A DNA stretch of 64,000 nt, taken from contig CAWBJY010000002.1 of assembly GCA_963789215.1 (NCBI GenBank), forward strand, positions 856,820 through 920,819. Direction: 5' to 3'. Source of the stretch: Phormidesmis sp963789215 (GTDB lineage Bacteria > Cyanobacteriota > Cyanobacteriia > Phormidesmidales > Phormidesmidaceae). Numbering within the stretch: the stretch's first letter is position 1; each line of letters opens with the position of its first letter. The notes beneath the pieces are model-generated. The model had not been told where the DNA came from and ran no database searches. It saw only the letters and a list, made by a program, of their open reading frames with translations. Of this stretch, positions 33,542 to 42,371 are shown piece after piece. The position numbers were made by a program, and so were the translations under genes.

Positions 33542-33743
33542 CGATCTGCATAAGAATGGAAAACCTGTTGAAAACGCAGCTCTTATAGAAGATATAGGCG
33601 CAGGTAAGCGCATCAGTGAGGATAAACCTGAAAAACTGCTGGAAACAACGGAAAACTCGGGTAGGTTAGCCGATGAGGCGTTGGATGCGATCGCGCAAGA
33701 TATTGCTGATGAGGATTTTATAGAAGAGACAGCTTCTAACTAA
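33486..33743 (+). CDS. Open frame overlapping the scpB tail, possible frameshifted extension
   Basis: An 85-residue open frame starting inside scpB in the +1 frame. After a basic start, its bulk (ENAALIEDIGAGKRISEDKP, then LADEALDAIAQDIADEDFIE) looks like genuine acidic coding sequence. It contains a GCGATCGC site. Either it is a separate small protein with no obvious ribosome-binding site, or it is the former C-terminal tail of ScpB cut off by a frameshift near 33490. No conserved domain is visible. Confidence 0.35.
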   Translation: MRRRQQQTARPPEISTAIDDLHKNGKPVENAALIEDIGAGKRISEDKPEKLLETTENSGRLADEALDAIAQDIADEDFIEETASN

Positions 33744-33917
33744 GCGTTTGCTGAAGCAGAAGGTGGTTCGCCAAAACCTTAAGAAAACACATAAGCTGCT
33801 GATAATTGGTTAAGCTGGTTTTTAGCTGCTCTTTAAGAACGTAGGTTCTTCAGGTCGTTTCCAGCTTCGGGAATTGTCTTTGAGTGGGTAAGCTAAAGGC
33901 AGTTAAGCAGAATTTCT

Positions 33918-34268
33918 ATGGTTTTCAACCCTGAAAATGCAGACTTCATCAGCCTAGATTCGGAGGACAATAAGTCTAACGAGCTGATGGACTATCTACA
34001 GCACCAGTCCCCAGAAGTGCTCTCACGGGTTGCTCAGTCGGTCAGCGACGAAATTAAGCAGATTATCTCTCACAATGTTCAAGGTTTAGTTGGGGTGCTT
34101 CCGGCAGACGGTTTCAACGTTCAAATCAATACGGACAGAGAGAACTTGGCGGGTCTTTTGGCCTCTGCCATGATGACAGGTTACTTTCTTCGCCAGATGG
34201 AACAGCGTATGGAACTAGAAACAAATTTATCGGGTTCTTTGGACCTGGGGCGCGACGAAGAGGACTAG
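33918..34268 (+). CDS. DUF760 family protein
   Basis: A 116-residue protein with the DUF760 pattern: LMDYLQHQSPEVLSRVAQSV, IISHNVQGLVGVLPADGFNV and NLAGLLASAMMTGYFLRQME. The family is shared by cyanobacteria and plastids and has no settled function. The first part is helical and the second half contains the conserved LA.LLASAMMTGYFLR helix. There is no signal peptide. The acidic end is LGRDEED. It stands alone between scpB and the convergent htrA. Confidence 0.85.
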   Translation: MVFNPENADFISLDSEDNKSNELMDYLQHQSPEVLSRVAQSVSDEIKQIISHNVQGLVGVLPADGFNVQINTDRENLAGLLASAMMTGYFLRQMEQRMELETNLSGSLDLGRDEED

Positions 34269-34347
34269 AAGAGCTAGTTCAGAGGACTGCTATTTTAGCT
34301 CAGGAGTCTATTAGCTTGGAAGACTGCTAGCTTAAAAGACTGTAAGA

Positions 34348-35580
34348 CTACGGCAGAACCTTGGGTAGCGTAGTGGGCTTCACGCTGATCTTTTCTGGCT
34401 TGCCAGCGCGGACGATTTCCACTTGCAGCGGATTCTTTAGCCCACCGGTTTCCACTTGCGACTGCACATCGTTTACATCGTTTATATCCGTGCCGTTGAT
34501 GCGCTCGATCAGATCACCATTTTTCAACCCTGCCGTTTCAGCAGGCGTACCAGGCATCACACGAACAATAATTACGCCCTCTTCTGCCTCAATTTTGACG
34601 CCGATTCTATTGTCGCTGTTGATGCTTTCTTTTAGCTCTTTGTTCAAGTTCATCATCTGAATGCCCAAATAGGGATGCTGCACCTCACCGGTCGCAAACA
34701 GCTCATCCGAGATGCGTTTGGCCGTCTCAATCGGAATTGCAAATCCTAACCCCTGCGCGTTGGCTCGAATTGCCGTATTCATGCCAATTACTTCGCCTTT
34801 TGCATTGAGCAGCGGCCCACCTGAATTTCCTGGATTGATGGCTGCGTCTGTTTGAATGAACTGCACCCGCTTGTCGGAGATGCCTACCTGCGTACTAGAT
34901 CGATCGAGCGCGCTGATGATTCCGGCTGTCACGGTGTTATCGAGACCTAGCGGATTGCCAATGGCGATCGCCCACTGACCAGGCGACAACTCCTGCGTAT
35001 TTCCCAGTGGTGCAACTGGTAGATCCTTCGCCTCGATTTTGACAACCGCAACGTCTGTAACCGGATCGGCTCCCATGACCTCGCCGACAAATGTCCGCCC
35101 GTCTTTAAGCGTTACGCTTACGGTGTCGGCTCCTTCAATCACATGGGCATTTGTTAATAGTTTGCCGTCTGCGCTCACAATGAAGCCGGATCCAGTGCCC
35201 TGCTCTAGTCGTTCTGGTAGCTGAGGCGCTTCGGGAAACTGTGGGGGTGCGCCTTCTTCTCCAAAGAACCGTTTGAACAGACGCCGCTCTAGGGGATTGT
35301 CTGAGCCGCTGATGGCTCTTGAGGCGTCGATGCGTACGACGCTAGGGCCCACTCGATTGGCGGCGGTGGCGATGAAATTAGTATCTACCGGGAGTGGGGT
35401 GGCAAGAATAGGCTGCGCGATCGCTTCTTGAGCTGCTGGCAACGCCGCCGAAAACTGCCGCTCTTTTGATTCAGACGGCGTGCCAGGCTCTTGAATATAG
35501 CTCTTAGCTGCCCAGCCGGCACTTACCGATAGCGCCACTAGAAGACCGCTTAAGCCTAGCTGTTTTGGAGAAAACCCCAT
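34348..35580 (-). CDS. HtrA/Deg-family serine protease (HhoA/HhoB/HtrA)
   Basis: A 410-residue trypsin-like protease. An N-terminal hydrophobic segment (LGLSGLLVALSVSAGWAAKS) acts as a signal or anchor. The catalytic triad is His in LLTNAHVIEGADTV, Asp in DPVTDVAVVKIEA and Ser in DAAINPGNSGGPL. One PDZ domain covers about 300-400 (GVIIVRVMPGTPAETAGLKN, GDLIERINGTDINDVNDVQS). The single PDZ fits the three cyanobacterial Deg proteases, which degrade misfolded envelope and lumen proteins. AGAGGA precedes the ATG at 35580. I cannot say which of the three paralogues it is. Confidence 0.93.
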   Translation of the reverse strand: MGFSPKQLGLSGLLVALSVSAGWAAKSYIQEPGTPSESKERQFSAALPAAQEAIAQPILATPLPVDTNFIATAANRVGPSVVRIDASRAISGSDNPLERRLFKRFFGEEGAPPQFPEAPQLPERLEQGTGSGFIVSADGKLLTNAHVIEGADTVSVTLKDGRTFVGEVMGADPVTDVAVVKIEAKDLPVAPLGNTQELSPGQWAIAIGNPLGLDNTVTAGIISALDRSSTQVGISDKRVQFIQTDAAINPGNSGGPLLNAKGEVIGMNTAIRANAQGLGFAIPIETAKRISDELFATGEVQHPYLGIQMMNLNKELKESINSDNRIGVKIEAEEGVIIVRVMPGTPAETAGLKNGDLIERINGTDINDVNDVQSQVETGGLKNPLQVEIVRAGKPEKISVKPTTLPKVLP

Positions 35581-36172
35581 CTTTTATCTCTTCCTCTTTG
35601 AAAACAGTCTGTAACAACAGACCAAAAGCAGCAAGTTCGCAGCCTAACCTCGACGTAACTAGAACCACTTATTGGCTATTTCTTGACTATATTTAAACTC
35701 TATACATAGTCTACGCAACCGGCACTGCATTGACTGTAATTCCAGTCAGTTTACCTAGATTGTCTTTACACTGCCGCTAGATATTCCCTTTTGCAGTTAA
35801 TTTTCGTGGTCACCTTTTGCAATTACGAAGGTTCAATGTAACCAATAGCCAGCGGCTCGAGCACGATCAAACGCTGACAAAACGTACGGTTGCCGAGCCG
35901 CCTATCCGGCAGAACGCCCAAAAACCTCTCAAAAAAGCAGCTCGCCTCAAAAGATTAGAAGCTCAATGGTAGAAGGTGGAGATCGAAAAACTAAGCTAGA
36001 AAGAATAGCGGCTTTCACAGCCCAACGACTACTATCAAAATACGTCACCAAAGTGCGACTATCTTCAACTTACCGACTCACTTAAAACTTACTCACTAGT
36101 CTTTTAGGACTCGCCAAACTCTTGCCCCTTCGATTAAATTTCTGCCCGTTTAGTCAGACTCTCCAAGCCCCT
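35581..36172. other. Intergenic region between htrA and the LytM gene
   Basis: About 590 bases with no credible coding region. It must hold divergent promoters. The inverted repeat GCGGCTCG (35852-35859) / CGAGCCGC (35894-35901) with a 34-base loop lies in the middle and could be a small structured RNA or leader element. Nothing else is recognised. Confidence 0.45.
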
Positions 36173-37066
36173 ATGATCCGCCGCCCTATTCGTTCCTCTT
36201 GGCGCAGTGGTAATTGGAGCGCCCCAATGATTGCAGCGCTGGGTACGGCGGTTGGTGGATTACTTGGAATGGCTGTAATTGGACGAACGCCTGCCGCGAT
36301 CGCTCAAACCACCTCGCAAACTTGTCCTGCCGCGCTAGATCAAATGCAGGGTTATCAGAGCGTATCGGGCGATACTTTTGCCAGCATTGCCGCTGATTAC
36401 CAGCTATTGCCTAATACGCTGAGTCGGTTTAATCCGGGTGTTAGCAGTAGCCCGCCCGCCGGGACAAAGCTGCTAATTCCCCCTTTTAATGGTGCTGTAG
36501 CTATTGTGAGTGCGGGGGAAACCTGGCAATCTTTGGCTACGCGGTACGGCAGCCGCGCCGACATTCTTTTTGAAATCAACGGCTGCACCGCTCAAGTGCC
36601 TAGCAGCATCTTTATTCCAGGTGGGCTGACGGTCTCGGGCGGGGGGCGATCGCAGGCGAGCTTACCGGGTTATCCTCTATCGAGAGAGTCGGCAATTGCC
36701 CTTAACTACGGCTGGCAGCCTGATGCTAACCGCGACGACCTCGTTTTCAATAGCGGCATTGCCTTCGCGGTAAATGCACCTACCGAGGTGCTAGCGGTAG
36801 ATAGCGGTACGGTCGCTTTTGCTGGTGTACGTCCTGGCTATGGGAATCTCATTGTGATTAACCACGGCCAGGGGTTACAAACTCGCTATGCCAACCTCCG
36901 CGAAGTTGCGGTTGCAGCAGGCCAGACGGTTGCCTCTGGTGCATCGGTGGGTAATGTAGGCGGAGCCGAGTCTGCTTATCTGTATTTTGAAGTGCGTCAA
37001 AATTCGGCTTCCGGCTGGGTGGCTGAAGATCCTGGTCGGTATCTGCCTGCTTTGAAGCTGCAATAG
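36173..37066 (+). CDS. Degenerate LytM/M23 protein with LysM-like repeats (EnvC/NlpD-type)
   Basis: A 297-residue exported protein. After a basic start comes a signal segment (MIAALGTAVGGLLGMAVIG), then two LysM-like repeats (about 60-105 and 113-155, SVSGDTFASIAADYQ and VSAGETWQSLATRYG) and a C-terminal LytM fold (about 185-290). The M23 zinc and catalytic residues are all replaced: the HxxxD motif reads N193 SGI A197, the His of YAHL is N241, and HLHFE reads Y269-L-Y271-FE. It therefore cannot be a metallopeptidase and resembles EnvC/NlpD, which use a dead LytM domain to activate cell-division amidases. The ATG at 36173 is chosen over a TTG at 36122 because it leaves a normal signal peptide. 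Confidence 0.85.
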   Translation: MIRRPIRSSWRSGNWSAPMIAALGTAVGGLLGMAVIGRTPAAIAQTTSQTCPAALDQMQGYQSVSGDTFASIAADYQLLPNTLSRFNPGVSSSPPAGTKLLIPPFNGAVAIVSAGETWQSLATRYGSRADILFEINGCTAQVPSSIFIPGGLTVSGGGRSQASLPGYPLSRESAIALNYGWQPDANRDDLVFNSGIAFAVNAPTEVLAVDSGTVAFAGVRPGYGNLIVINHGQGLQTRYANLREVAVAAGQTVASGASVGNVGGAESAYLYFEVRQNSASGWVAEDPGRYLPALKLQ

Positions 37067-37351
37067 CGTAGCCGTAAATTAAGTCTGCGATCGCAAACAT
37101 TTGCAGGATTCTTTTGGCCAAGCTCCCCAGATTGGGTGGCCGAAAGCCGTAATCTCTCTGCTAAGACCCGGAGGTTTTGACAGAGGTTCAAAGAAAAACT
37201 AGCCGAAAGCTAGCCAATCGGATGATATGCCTCTACAATTCCCGTATCTTTCGCACTAGCGGCTCTTTAGAAAAGGTCTGGAAAGAAGATCTAGACATAC
37301 GACTAGATAGCCCAAACGATTGATCCAAGCGTCATCAGAGAGATTGAACCC

Positions 37352-38590
37352 ATGAAGCTTTCCACCGCAAATCTGAGCCAGACGCTTCAGAACATCAAAC
37401 CGATGAAGCGGCTCTCTAGCAGGCTGAAGCAGGCAGTGGGACAAAGGAGTAAATCTAAAAACAGCGTTAGTAAGGGTGCGATCGCTAGCCAACCAGCCAG
37501 CGCTGAAGATCTATCAAGGAATAACGGAAAAATAAACCTTGAGGCTAAAGCCAGCTCTGAGGCTAAAGCTGAGAGTTCTTCTCATATAAGCAGCAGCGCC
37601 AAGACTAATTCTGCAAAAGCTAATTCTGCAAAAGCTAGTTCTGCAAAAGCTAACGGAATTGTGGGCTTTGTTCAAAACTCTAAACTCGTCCAAAGCTCAA
37701 AGAGCGCTCGCGTTGCTTTCCATCTACTGCTGGTAAAGCCCTGGGTACTGGTTGTCGGTCTGTGGCTAGTTTCGGCGCTAAGCGCTGTGGTCGCGATAGA
37801 AGGACTTATCAACCCCAGTAAGTTGACAGAAGACTTACCAGAACCTGCCGGTGAAGTTGCGCCGGTTGCTAAAGCGAACAGCTTCATTGACGTAGAGCAA
37901 GGAGCGGAGGGTATTACAGACGATGGCAAGGAAATTGAAAAATCTGAACCGAACGCTAGTGAAGTCGTTGCTTCTAATTCTCAATTTCCCGTATGGCCTT
38001 TGGTTACTTTAGTCGGTAGCTGTGCGGCTGGCTGTGTGGTGATCTCTCGGCGGCGGGCAATGCTACGAATAGCAGCGGCGCGAACTAGAAACCGAGGTCG
38101 CAAACTACCGAGTGCCAAAACTCAAATCGCGCCTACTAGGCTCAAGGCTTCTAACCATAATCCGACTCGCAGAGCGCCTTCTGCGCCCAGAGTGCTTACT
38201 CCAGTGACGGCGCTTAAATCAAAGGCTCGCCTGGCAGTTGGGAAGGCCGGAGATAAGAATAAAGAGAAGGCTAGAGAGAAGGCCATGGAAAAGACTGTGA
38301 GCACGACGCTAGGAAAGAAGCGCAGACAGCGCAAGCGTTCGAGTTCGCATCAGGCGGCTGCTAAACCCGCAGGTAAAAGCCGCGTTTTAATCTCTAGATC
38401 TACGGCTCAGCAGGCGGCACCTCAAAGCAAAGTCTCTCAGCCTGGAAGTTCTCCTCGGGCTCGTCAGAAGGTTACTCGTCTAGTCAGACGTCAGCCGGTT
38501 GTGAGCGTGGTTCCGGCGGAGCACGCCAACCGTTTAGACTGGGCAGAAGGTAGCTTGGCTCACGATCTAGATAAGAGAGTTTCGATGTGA
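37352..38590 (+). CDS. Basic two-helix membrane protein with Lys/Ala repeats, unknown
   Basis: A 412-residue protein. The N-terminal 120 residues are basic and rich in Ser, Ala and Lys and include a three-unit SAKAN repeat. A first membrane helix lies near 133-153 (PWVLVVGLWLVSALSAVVAI) and a second near 212-230 (VWPLVTLVGSCAAGCVVISR), separated by an acidic segment that should face the outside. The C-terminal 180 residues are strongly basic (KKRRQRKRSSSH) and end RLDWAEGSLAHDLDKRV, which I recall as a conserved ending in other cyanobacterial proteins. The basic tails could bind nucleic acid or ribosomes at the membrane; this is speculation. It does not match a named family. Confidence 0.6.
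   Translation: MKLSTANLSQTLQNIKPMKRLSSRLKQAVGQRSKSKNSVSKGAIASQPASAEDLSRNNGKINLEAKASSEAKAESSSHISSSAKTNSAKANSAKASSAKANGIVGFVQNSKLVQSSKSARVAFHLLLVKPWVLVVGLWLVSALSAVVAIEGLINPSKLTEDLPEPAGEVAPVAKANSFIDVEQGAEGITDDGKEIEKSEPNASEVVASNSQFPVWPLVTLVGSCAAGCVVISRRRAMLRIAAARTRNRGRKLPSAKTQIAPTRLKASNHNPTRRAPSAPRVLTPVTALKSKARLAVGKAGDKNKEKAREKAMEKTVSTTLGKKRRQRKRSSSHQAAAKPAGKSRVLISRSTAQQAAPQSKVSQPGSSPRARQKVTRLVRRQPVVSVVPAEHANRLDWAEGSLAHDLDKRVSM
37607..37651. repeat. Three-unit 15-bp tandem repeat in the basic membrane protein gene
   Basis: AATTCTGCAAAAGCT at 37607-37621 and 37622-37636 is followed by AGTTCTGCAAAAGCT at 37637-37651. The units encode the SAKAN/SAKAS pentapeptides. Confidence 0.95.
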
Positions 38591-38665
38591 GAGGTTTTCC
38601 CACCGCGTCGCGCTTTTTCGATGTAGTTGAATTTATATAGTCATCGTGTAGTCATCTGTAGCCGA

Positions 38666-39913
38666 CTACGAGCCTTGCCACTGCTGAATAAAGGCGATCG
38701 CACTCGCTTTGTCTTTTACTCGGCCTTCTGCTTGCGCCTGCTCTACTGCTTTAAGAATCTGACCGATCTGTGGGCCTGGTTTTAGCTGCAGCTGCTTCAT
38801 GAGTACCCCTCCGGTTATGAGCGTTTGGGCATGGGCGATCGCATCATCTGGGTTCAAAAAACGCTCAATCATCGGCTGAAGCAAGTCGAGCGGCACGCCT
38901 TGGGATAGGGCTAGTAGTGAGACTGCTGGAAAACAATCGCCCGCCGCTTTGAATAGAAAAAACTGCTGAGCTAGCGCGAACTGACCTTGGATCATCGCGT
39001 CTATATCCGGCTGAGCTTCTAGTAGCGTCACGACCGTCTGAATTTCACTGCGGCTGTATTTGAGTTCTATTAGCTCCGCTTCGGCCTGTTTGGGGTCTGC
39101 GCAAACCATTCGGCTTAGCTTTACTGCTTTTATCCAGCTGCGATAGTGGCCAGCAGGCACTGCTTTTATCCAGCCTTTTAGACGTTTGGCGTAATCAGGC
39201 ATTTGCGATTGGAACTGTGCGATCGCGCGATCTACCGCTTTTATCTGCCTGGCGCGATCGCTATCAAAATGCGGCAGACAAAACTGCAGCAGCTGATTTT
39301 CGAGCATTGAATCCAAGTAGTCGCTTCCGGCTGGCACGCTCAGCAGGGCATCGAGTTCGCTATGTACCCGCTCGCTCGATACCTCCGCTAGCAGCGGTGC
39401 AAGCTGATGGATCGCTCGCTCAGTTTCTGCTGAGAGCGTAAATTTAAGCTGAGCGGCCTGCCGGTATCCTCGCATCAACCGCAGCGGGTCGGCAGCGAGA
39501 TTTTCGTAGCTCACCATCCGCAGCGTTTGGTGGGAAATGTCGGCCTCGCCGCCCAGCGGATCGATGAGTTGATGTGTGGATAGATGATAGGCGATCGCAT
39601 TAATTGTAAAGTCGCGGCGCTGTAAATCTACCGCGATTGTCTCGCCCTGCTGCTGAGCAAAATCTACCGTCATTTTGGCAAACACTACCCGCGCAATTTG
39701 CCTGGCTTCATCAAGTACGACAAATCCAGCGTCGTAAGCATTGGCAATAATCGCCGCCGTTTTGACCGCGTTGCTAGAAAGCACAAAGTCTAGATCGAGG
39801 TAGGCCGCTGAACGCTGGAGCAGGCGATCGCGGACACTTCCCCCGACTAAATAGGCGTCATCGGGCAATAAATCTAGTGAGAATGGCCATGTCTCAGGCG
39901 AGAAAAGAGCCAT
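38666..39913 (-). CDS. cca: tRNA nucleotidyltransferase / poly(A) polymerase family (CCA enzyme)
   Basis: About 415 residues. The nucleotidyltransferase head has LVGGSVRDRLLQRSAAYLDL followed by DFVL, giving the GGxxR and DxD metal-binding acids, then FTINAIAYHL, LIDPLGGEADISHQTLRMV and the RNA-contact block ADPLRLMRGYRQAAQL. The C-terminal helical region is less conserved. It adds CCA, or A alone or CC alone in genomes with a split system, to tRNA 3' ends; which of these cannot be told by eye. The frame extends upstream to a TTG at 39982, but the ATG at 39913 fits the family start. It diverges from ycf34 across 86 bases. Confidence 0.9.
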   Translation of the reverse strand: MALFSPETWPFSLDLLPDDAYLVGGSVRDRLLQRSAAYLDLDFVLSSNAVKTAAIIANAYDAGFVVLDEARQIARVVFAKMTVDFAQQQGETIAVDLQRRDFTINAIAYHLSTHQLIDPLGGEADISHQTLRMVSYENLAADPLRLMRGYRQAAQLKFTLSAETERAIHQLAPLLAEVSSERVHSELDALLSVPAGSDYLDSMLENQLLQFCLPHFDSDRARQIKAVDRAIAQFQSQMPDYAKRLKGWIKAVPAGHYRSWIKAVKLSRMVCADPKQAEAELIELKYSRSEIQTVVTLLEAQPDIDAMIQGQFALAQQFFLFKAAGDCFPAVSLLALSQGVPLDLLQPMIERFLNPDDAIAHAQTLITGGVLMKQLQLKPGPQIGQILKAVEQAQAEGRVKDKASAIAFIQQWQGS

Positions 39914-39999
39914 GAAAAGAAGGGTATAGAAAGGACTATAGAAACTAGAGGCTTGCGCTACAGTAAAACAGAGCCGTCCCAATGAGCGAGGTTTGACCC

Positions 40000-40281
40000 A
40001 TGTGTATTTGCGTCAACTGCCACTACGTAGATAACTGCATTACTTACCATGCAGTAGAAACCAACCATCAGCAGCCTCATCTAACGGAAGCGCCCGTTTT
40101 TGAGCCGGATAATCCAACGATTAACGCCAACATCACTTTACCGAAAGTAGAGGTGCAGGGCGACACGATTAGCCAACAAGCCGAGTTTGGCTTTGAGTAC
40201 GATGTCGTCGGCTGCAATAGCTTTAAGTCAGAAATGGGTAAGTGGGCCAAGCTTCGCCCAGGTGAAGCGGTTCCTACTTAA
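40000..40281 (+). CDS. ycf34: Ycf34 family protein
   Basis: A 93-residue protein with the Ycf34 pattern: MCICVNCHYVDNCITYHAVE, then HQQPHLTEAP.FEP..P.IN. Four cysteines in the first 13 residues (C2, C4, C7, C13) form a likely Fe-S or zinc site. In Synechocystis Ycf34 has been linked to a redox role near photosynthetic electron transport; this is from memory. It is also encoded in red-algal plastids. The stop is four bases from the likely start of a protein-kinase gene, so the two are co-transcribed. Confidence 0.92.
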   Translation: MCICVNCHYVDNCITYHAVETNHQQPHLTEAPVFEPDNPTINANITLPKVEVQGDTISQQAEFGFEYDVVGCNSFKSEMGKWAKLRPGEAVPT

Positions 40282-40285
40282 GCGT

Positions 40286-42322
40286 ATGGCATACTGCCTG
40301 AATCCTGTTTGCCCACAGCCACAAAACCGCGCAGATGCCAAATTCTGCTTGAGCTGTGGCTCGCCTTTGATCCTGGCAAAAAAATATCAGCCAGAGTCTT
40401 TGCTGGGTAAGGGCGGTTTTGGTCGAACGCTCCTAGCTAGAACCGTGGTAGGCGAAGGGCAGGGCGCAGAATCCGCGGGCACTCGCTGCGTTATTAAACA
40501 GATTTATCGCACTCCGGCGGAAACGAATGCCGCTTTTAACGCTGAGGCTGAGCGGCTAGAGCAGTTGGGCAAGCATCCTCAGATTCCTCGCTTACTGGCT
40601 TCTGTCGAGAACAGTTTAGGCCAGTTTTTGGTTCAAGAGTTTGCCCCTGGAGAGAACCTAGAGGCGTTAGTTGCTAGAGACGGGGCTTGGGATGAAGATG
40701 AGGTGCGATCGCTTTTAAATTCGCTGGTCTCTGTCCTGCAATATGTCCACAGCTTTAAGGTCATTCACCGCGATATTAAGCCTGCCAATATTGTTCAAGG
40801 TAAAGATGCTGGTCAAGCGTCGCTGATGCTCGTAGACTTTGGAGCCGCTAAGTGGATTGGCCAAACTGTGGGAAAAACCGTCATTGGCAGTGCAGGCTAC
40901 GCAGCGCCTGAGCAGTCGATGGGGCAGGCGACCTTTGCGAGTGACATTTACAGTTTGGGGCTGACCTGCCTGCATTTGCTAACTGGCCTGCATCCCTTTG
41001 AGCTGTACTCTGCGGCTGAAGATCGCTGGGTGTGGCAGGATTACTTGCCGACGCCTGTCTCGCCGCAGCTCGCGCAGGTGCTGGATAAGATGGTGGTGCG
41101 ATCGCTGCAAATTCGCTACGCAACGATGGCCGAAGTGGCGACTGATTTGAAGGTCGCGAAGCGATCTCAGCTCAGCGGCGCAAGGCAGCTACTAGAACGG
41201 GCTAAAGATTCTGTCTTGCCGCTGCAAAGCGTGCTAGAAGGCGGTTCTCTGACCGCCGCGCTGCAAAAACTTGCCCCCGGACAATCGGCTAAGCCACCAG
41301 CGCTAGCGCCTGTGATCATTGACCGGCAGCACTGGAGCGTGCACCGTCGAATAGCCGTAAAAATGGGCCTGACTCAATCTATTACCGTGAGTCCGAGCGC
41401 TCCTATGTTTGCCACGGCTAGCAGCGATGGTGCGATTCGACTCTGGGATTTGGCCGATGGGTCTCTAATCTATACGTTTGCGCGTAGGCGGCTAAGGGGA
41501 GAAGGCCACAGTGCGGCTGTCACTAACGTTCAGTTTCATCCAGATGGCAGAGCGCTCTACAGTGCTAGCGACGACGGCAGCGTTAAAGAGTGGGACGCGC
41601 TAGAGCATCAGCTAATGAATACATTGCCTAGCAAGGGATGGACGCCAACTGCGCTAGCGGTGAGTCCTGACGGGACGACGCTGATGAGCGCTAATAGCGA
41701 TGGTCGAATTGCGCTCTGGGATATTGCATCCTTAAGCGTAGTAGGGCAGCTGACGCAGCACCAGACAAGGGTGAATGCATTAGCGATTTCGAAAGCGGGT
41801 CATTTGCTGGCGAGCGCTGGCGAGGACGACACGGTAAGGCTTTGGCGATATTCGTCTGGTCAAATGCCCCAGATGGCTAAAGTTATTCGTCTAGAATCTA
41901 CAGCTTCGGCGCTGAAAGGGTTTGGTAGCTTTTCGAATGACCGTCATGGGGCAAGGGCGATCGCCCTTCAAGACTCCACTCATTCGGATCCGCCTTATCT
42001 GGTAACAGCCACTTGCAATACGGTTTGGCGCTATGAGCTAACGTCGCAGTTTGAGGTGAGGAATGCGACTGCGCTGTACTCGTCGGAGAATGCGATTCGG
42101 GCGATCGCGCTCAGTCAAAAGGGCCTGCTTGCCGTCGGTACGGAAGATAGAGTGCTAACGCTATGGCAGCTATCGACGGGGAACTGCGTGGGCGAGCTGA
42201 AACATGATTGGGGGATAAGTGCGATCGCTTTTTCCCTAGACGGCAAAATGCTAATCACAGCGAGTGCAGATGAAACTCTTTTCATTTGGCGAATAGAGAA
42301 CTCGGAACGCGGCTCAAGCTAA
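40286..42322 (+). CDS. Ser/Thr protein kinase with N-terminal zinc ribbon and WD40 repeats
   Basis: About 678 residues. A short zinc ribbon (MAYCLNPVCPQPQNRADAKF, then C..C) precedes a Hanks-type kinase domain (about 35-305): GKGGFGRTLLAR, Lys in CVIKQIYR, catalytic loop VIHRDIKPANIV, DFGAAKWIG and the APE-like YAAPEQSMGQ. The C-terminal part (about 360-670) has five to six WD40 repeats (for example FATASSDGAIRLWDLADGSL and SASDDGSVKEWD). No membrane segment is seen, so it is probably cytosolic. The open frame reaches back into ycf34, but the ATG at 40286, four bases after the ycf34 stop, gives the family start MAYCLNP. The kinase target is unknown. Confidence 0.9.
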   Translation: MAYCLNPVCPQPQNRADAKFCLSCGSPLILAKKYQPESLLGKGGFGRTLLARTVVGEGQGAESAGTRCVIKQIYRTPAETNAAFNAEAERLEQLGKHPQIPRLLASVENSLGQFLVQEFAPGENLEALVARDGAWDEDEVRSLLNSLVSVLQYVHSFKVIHRDIKPANIVQGKDAGQASLMLVDFGAAKWIGQTVGKTVIGSAGYAAPEQSMGQATFASDIYSLGLTCLHLLTGLHPFELYSAAEDRWVWQDYLPTPVSPQLAQVLDKMVVRSLQIRYATMAEVATDLKVAKRSQLSGARQLLERAKDSVLPLQSVLEGGSLTAALQKLAPGQSAKPPALAPVIIDRQHWSVHRRIAVKMGLTQSITVSPSAPMFATASSDGAIRLWDLADGSLIYTFARRRLRGEGHSAAVTNVQFHPDGRALYSASDDGSVKEWDALEHQLMNTLPSKGWTPTALAVSPDGTTLMSANSDGRIALWDIASLSVVGQLTQHQTRVNALAISKAGHLLASAGEDDTVRLWRYSSGQMPQMAKVIRLESTASALKGFGSFSNDRHGARAIALQDSTHSDPPYLVTATCNTVWRYELTSQFEVRNATALYSSENAIRAIALSQKGLLAVGTEDRVLTLWQLSTGNCVGELKHDWGISAIAFSLDGKMLITASADETLFIWRIENSERGSS

Positions 42323-42371
42323 TGACAAGCTACTGATTATCTATCGGTTGGTGTTTGGCTATTTTCTTCGC

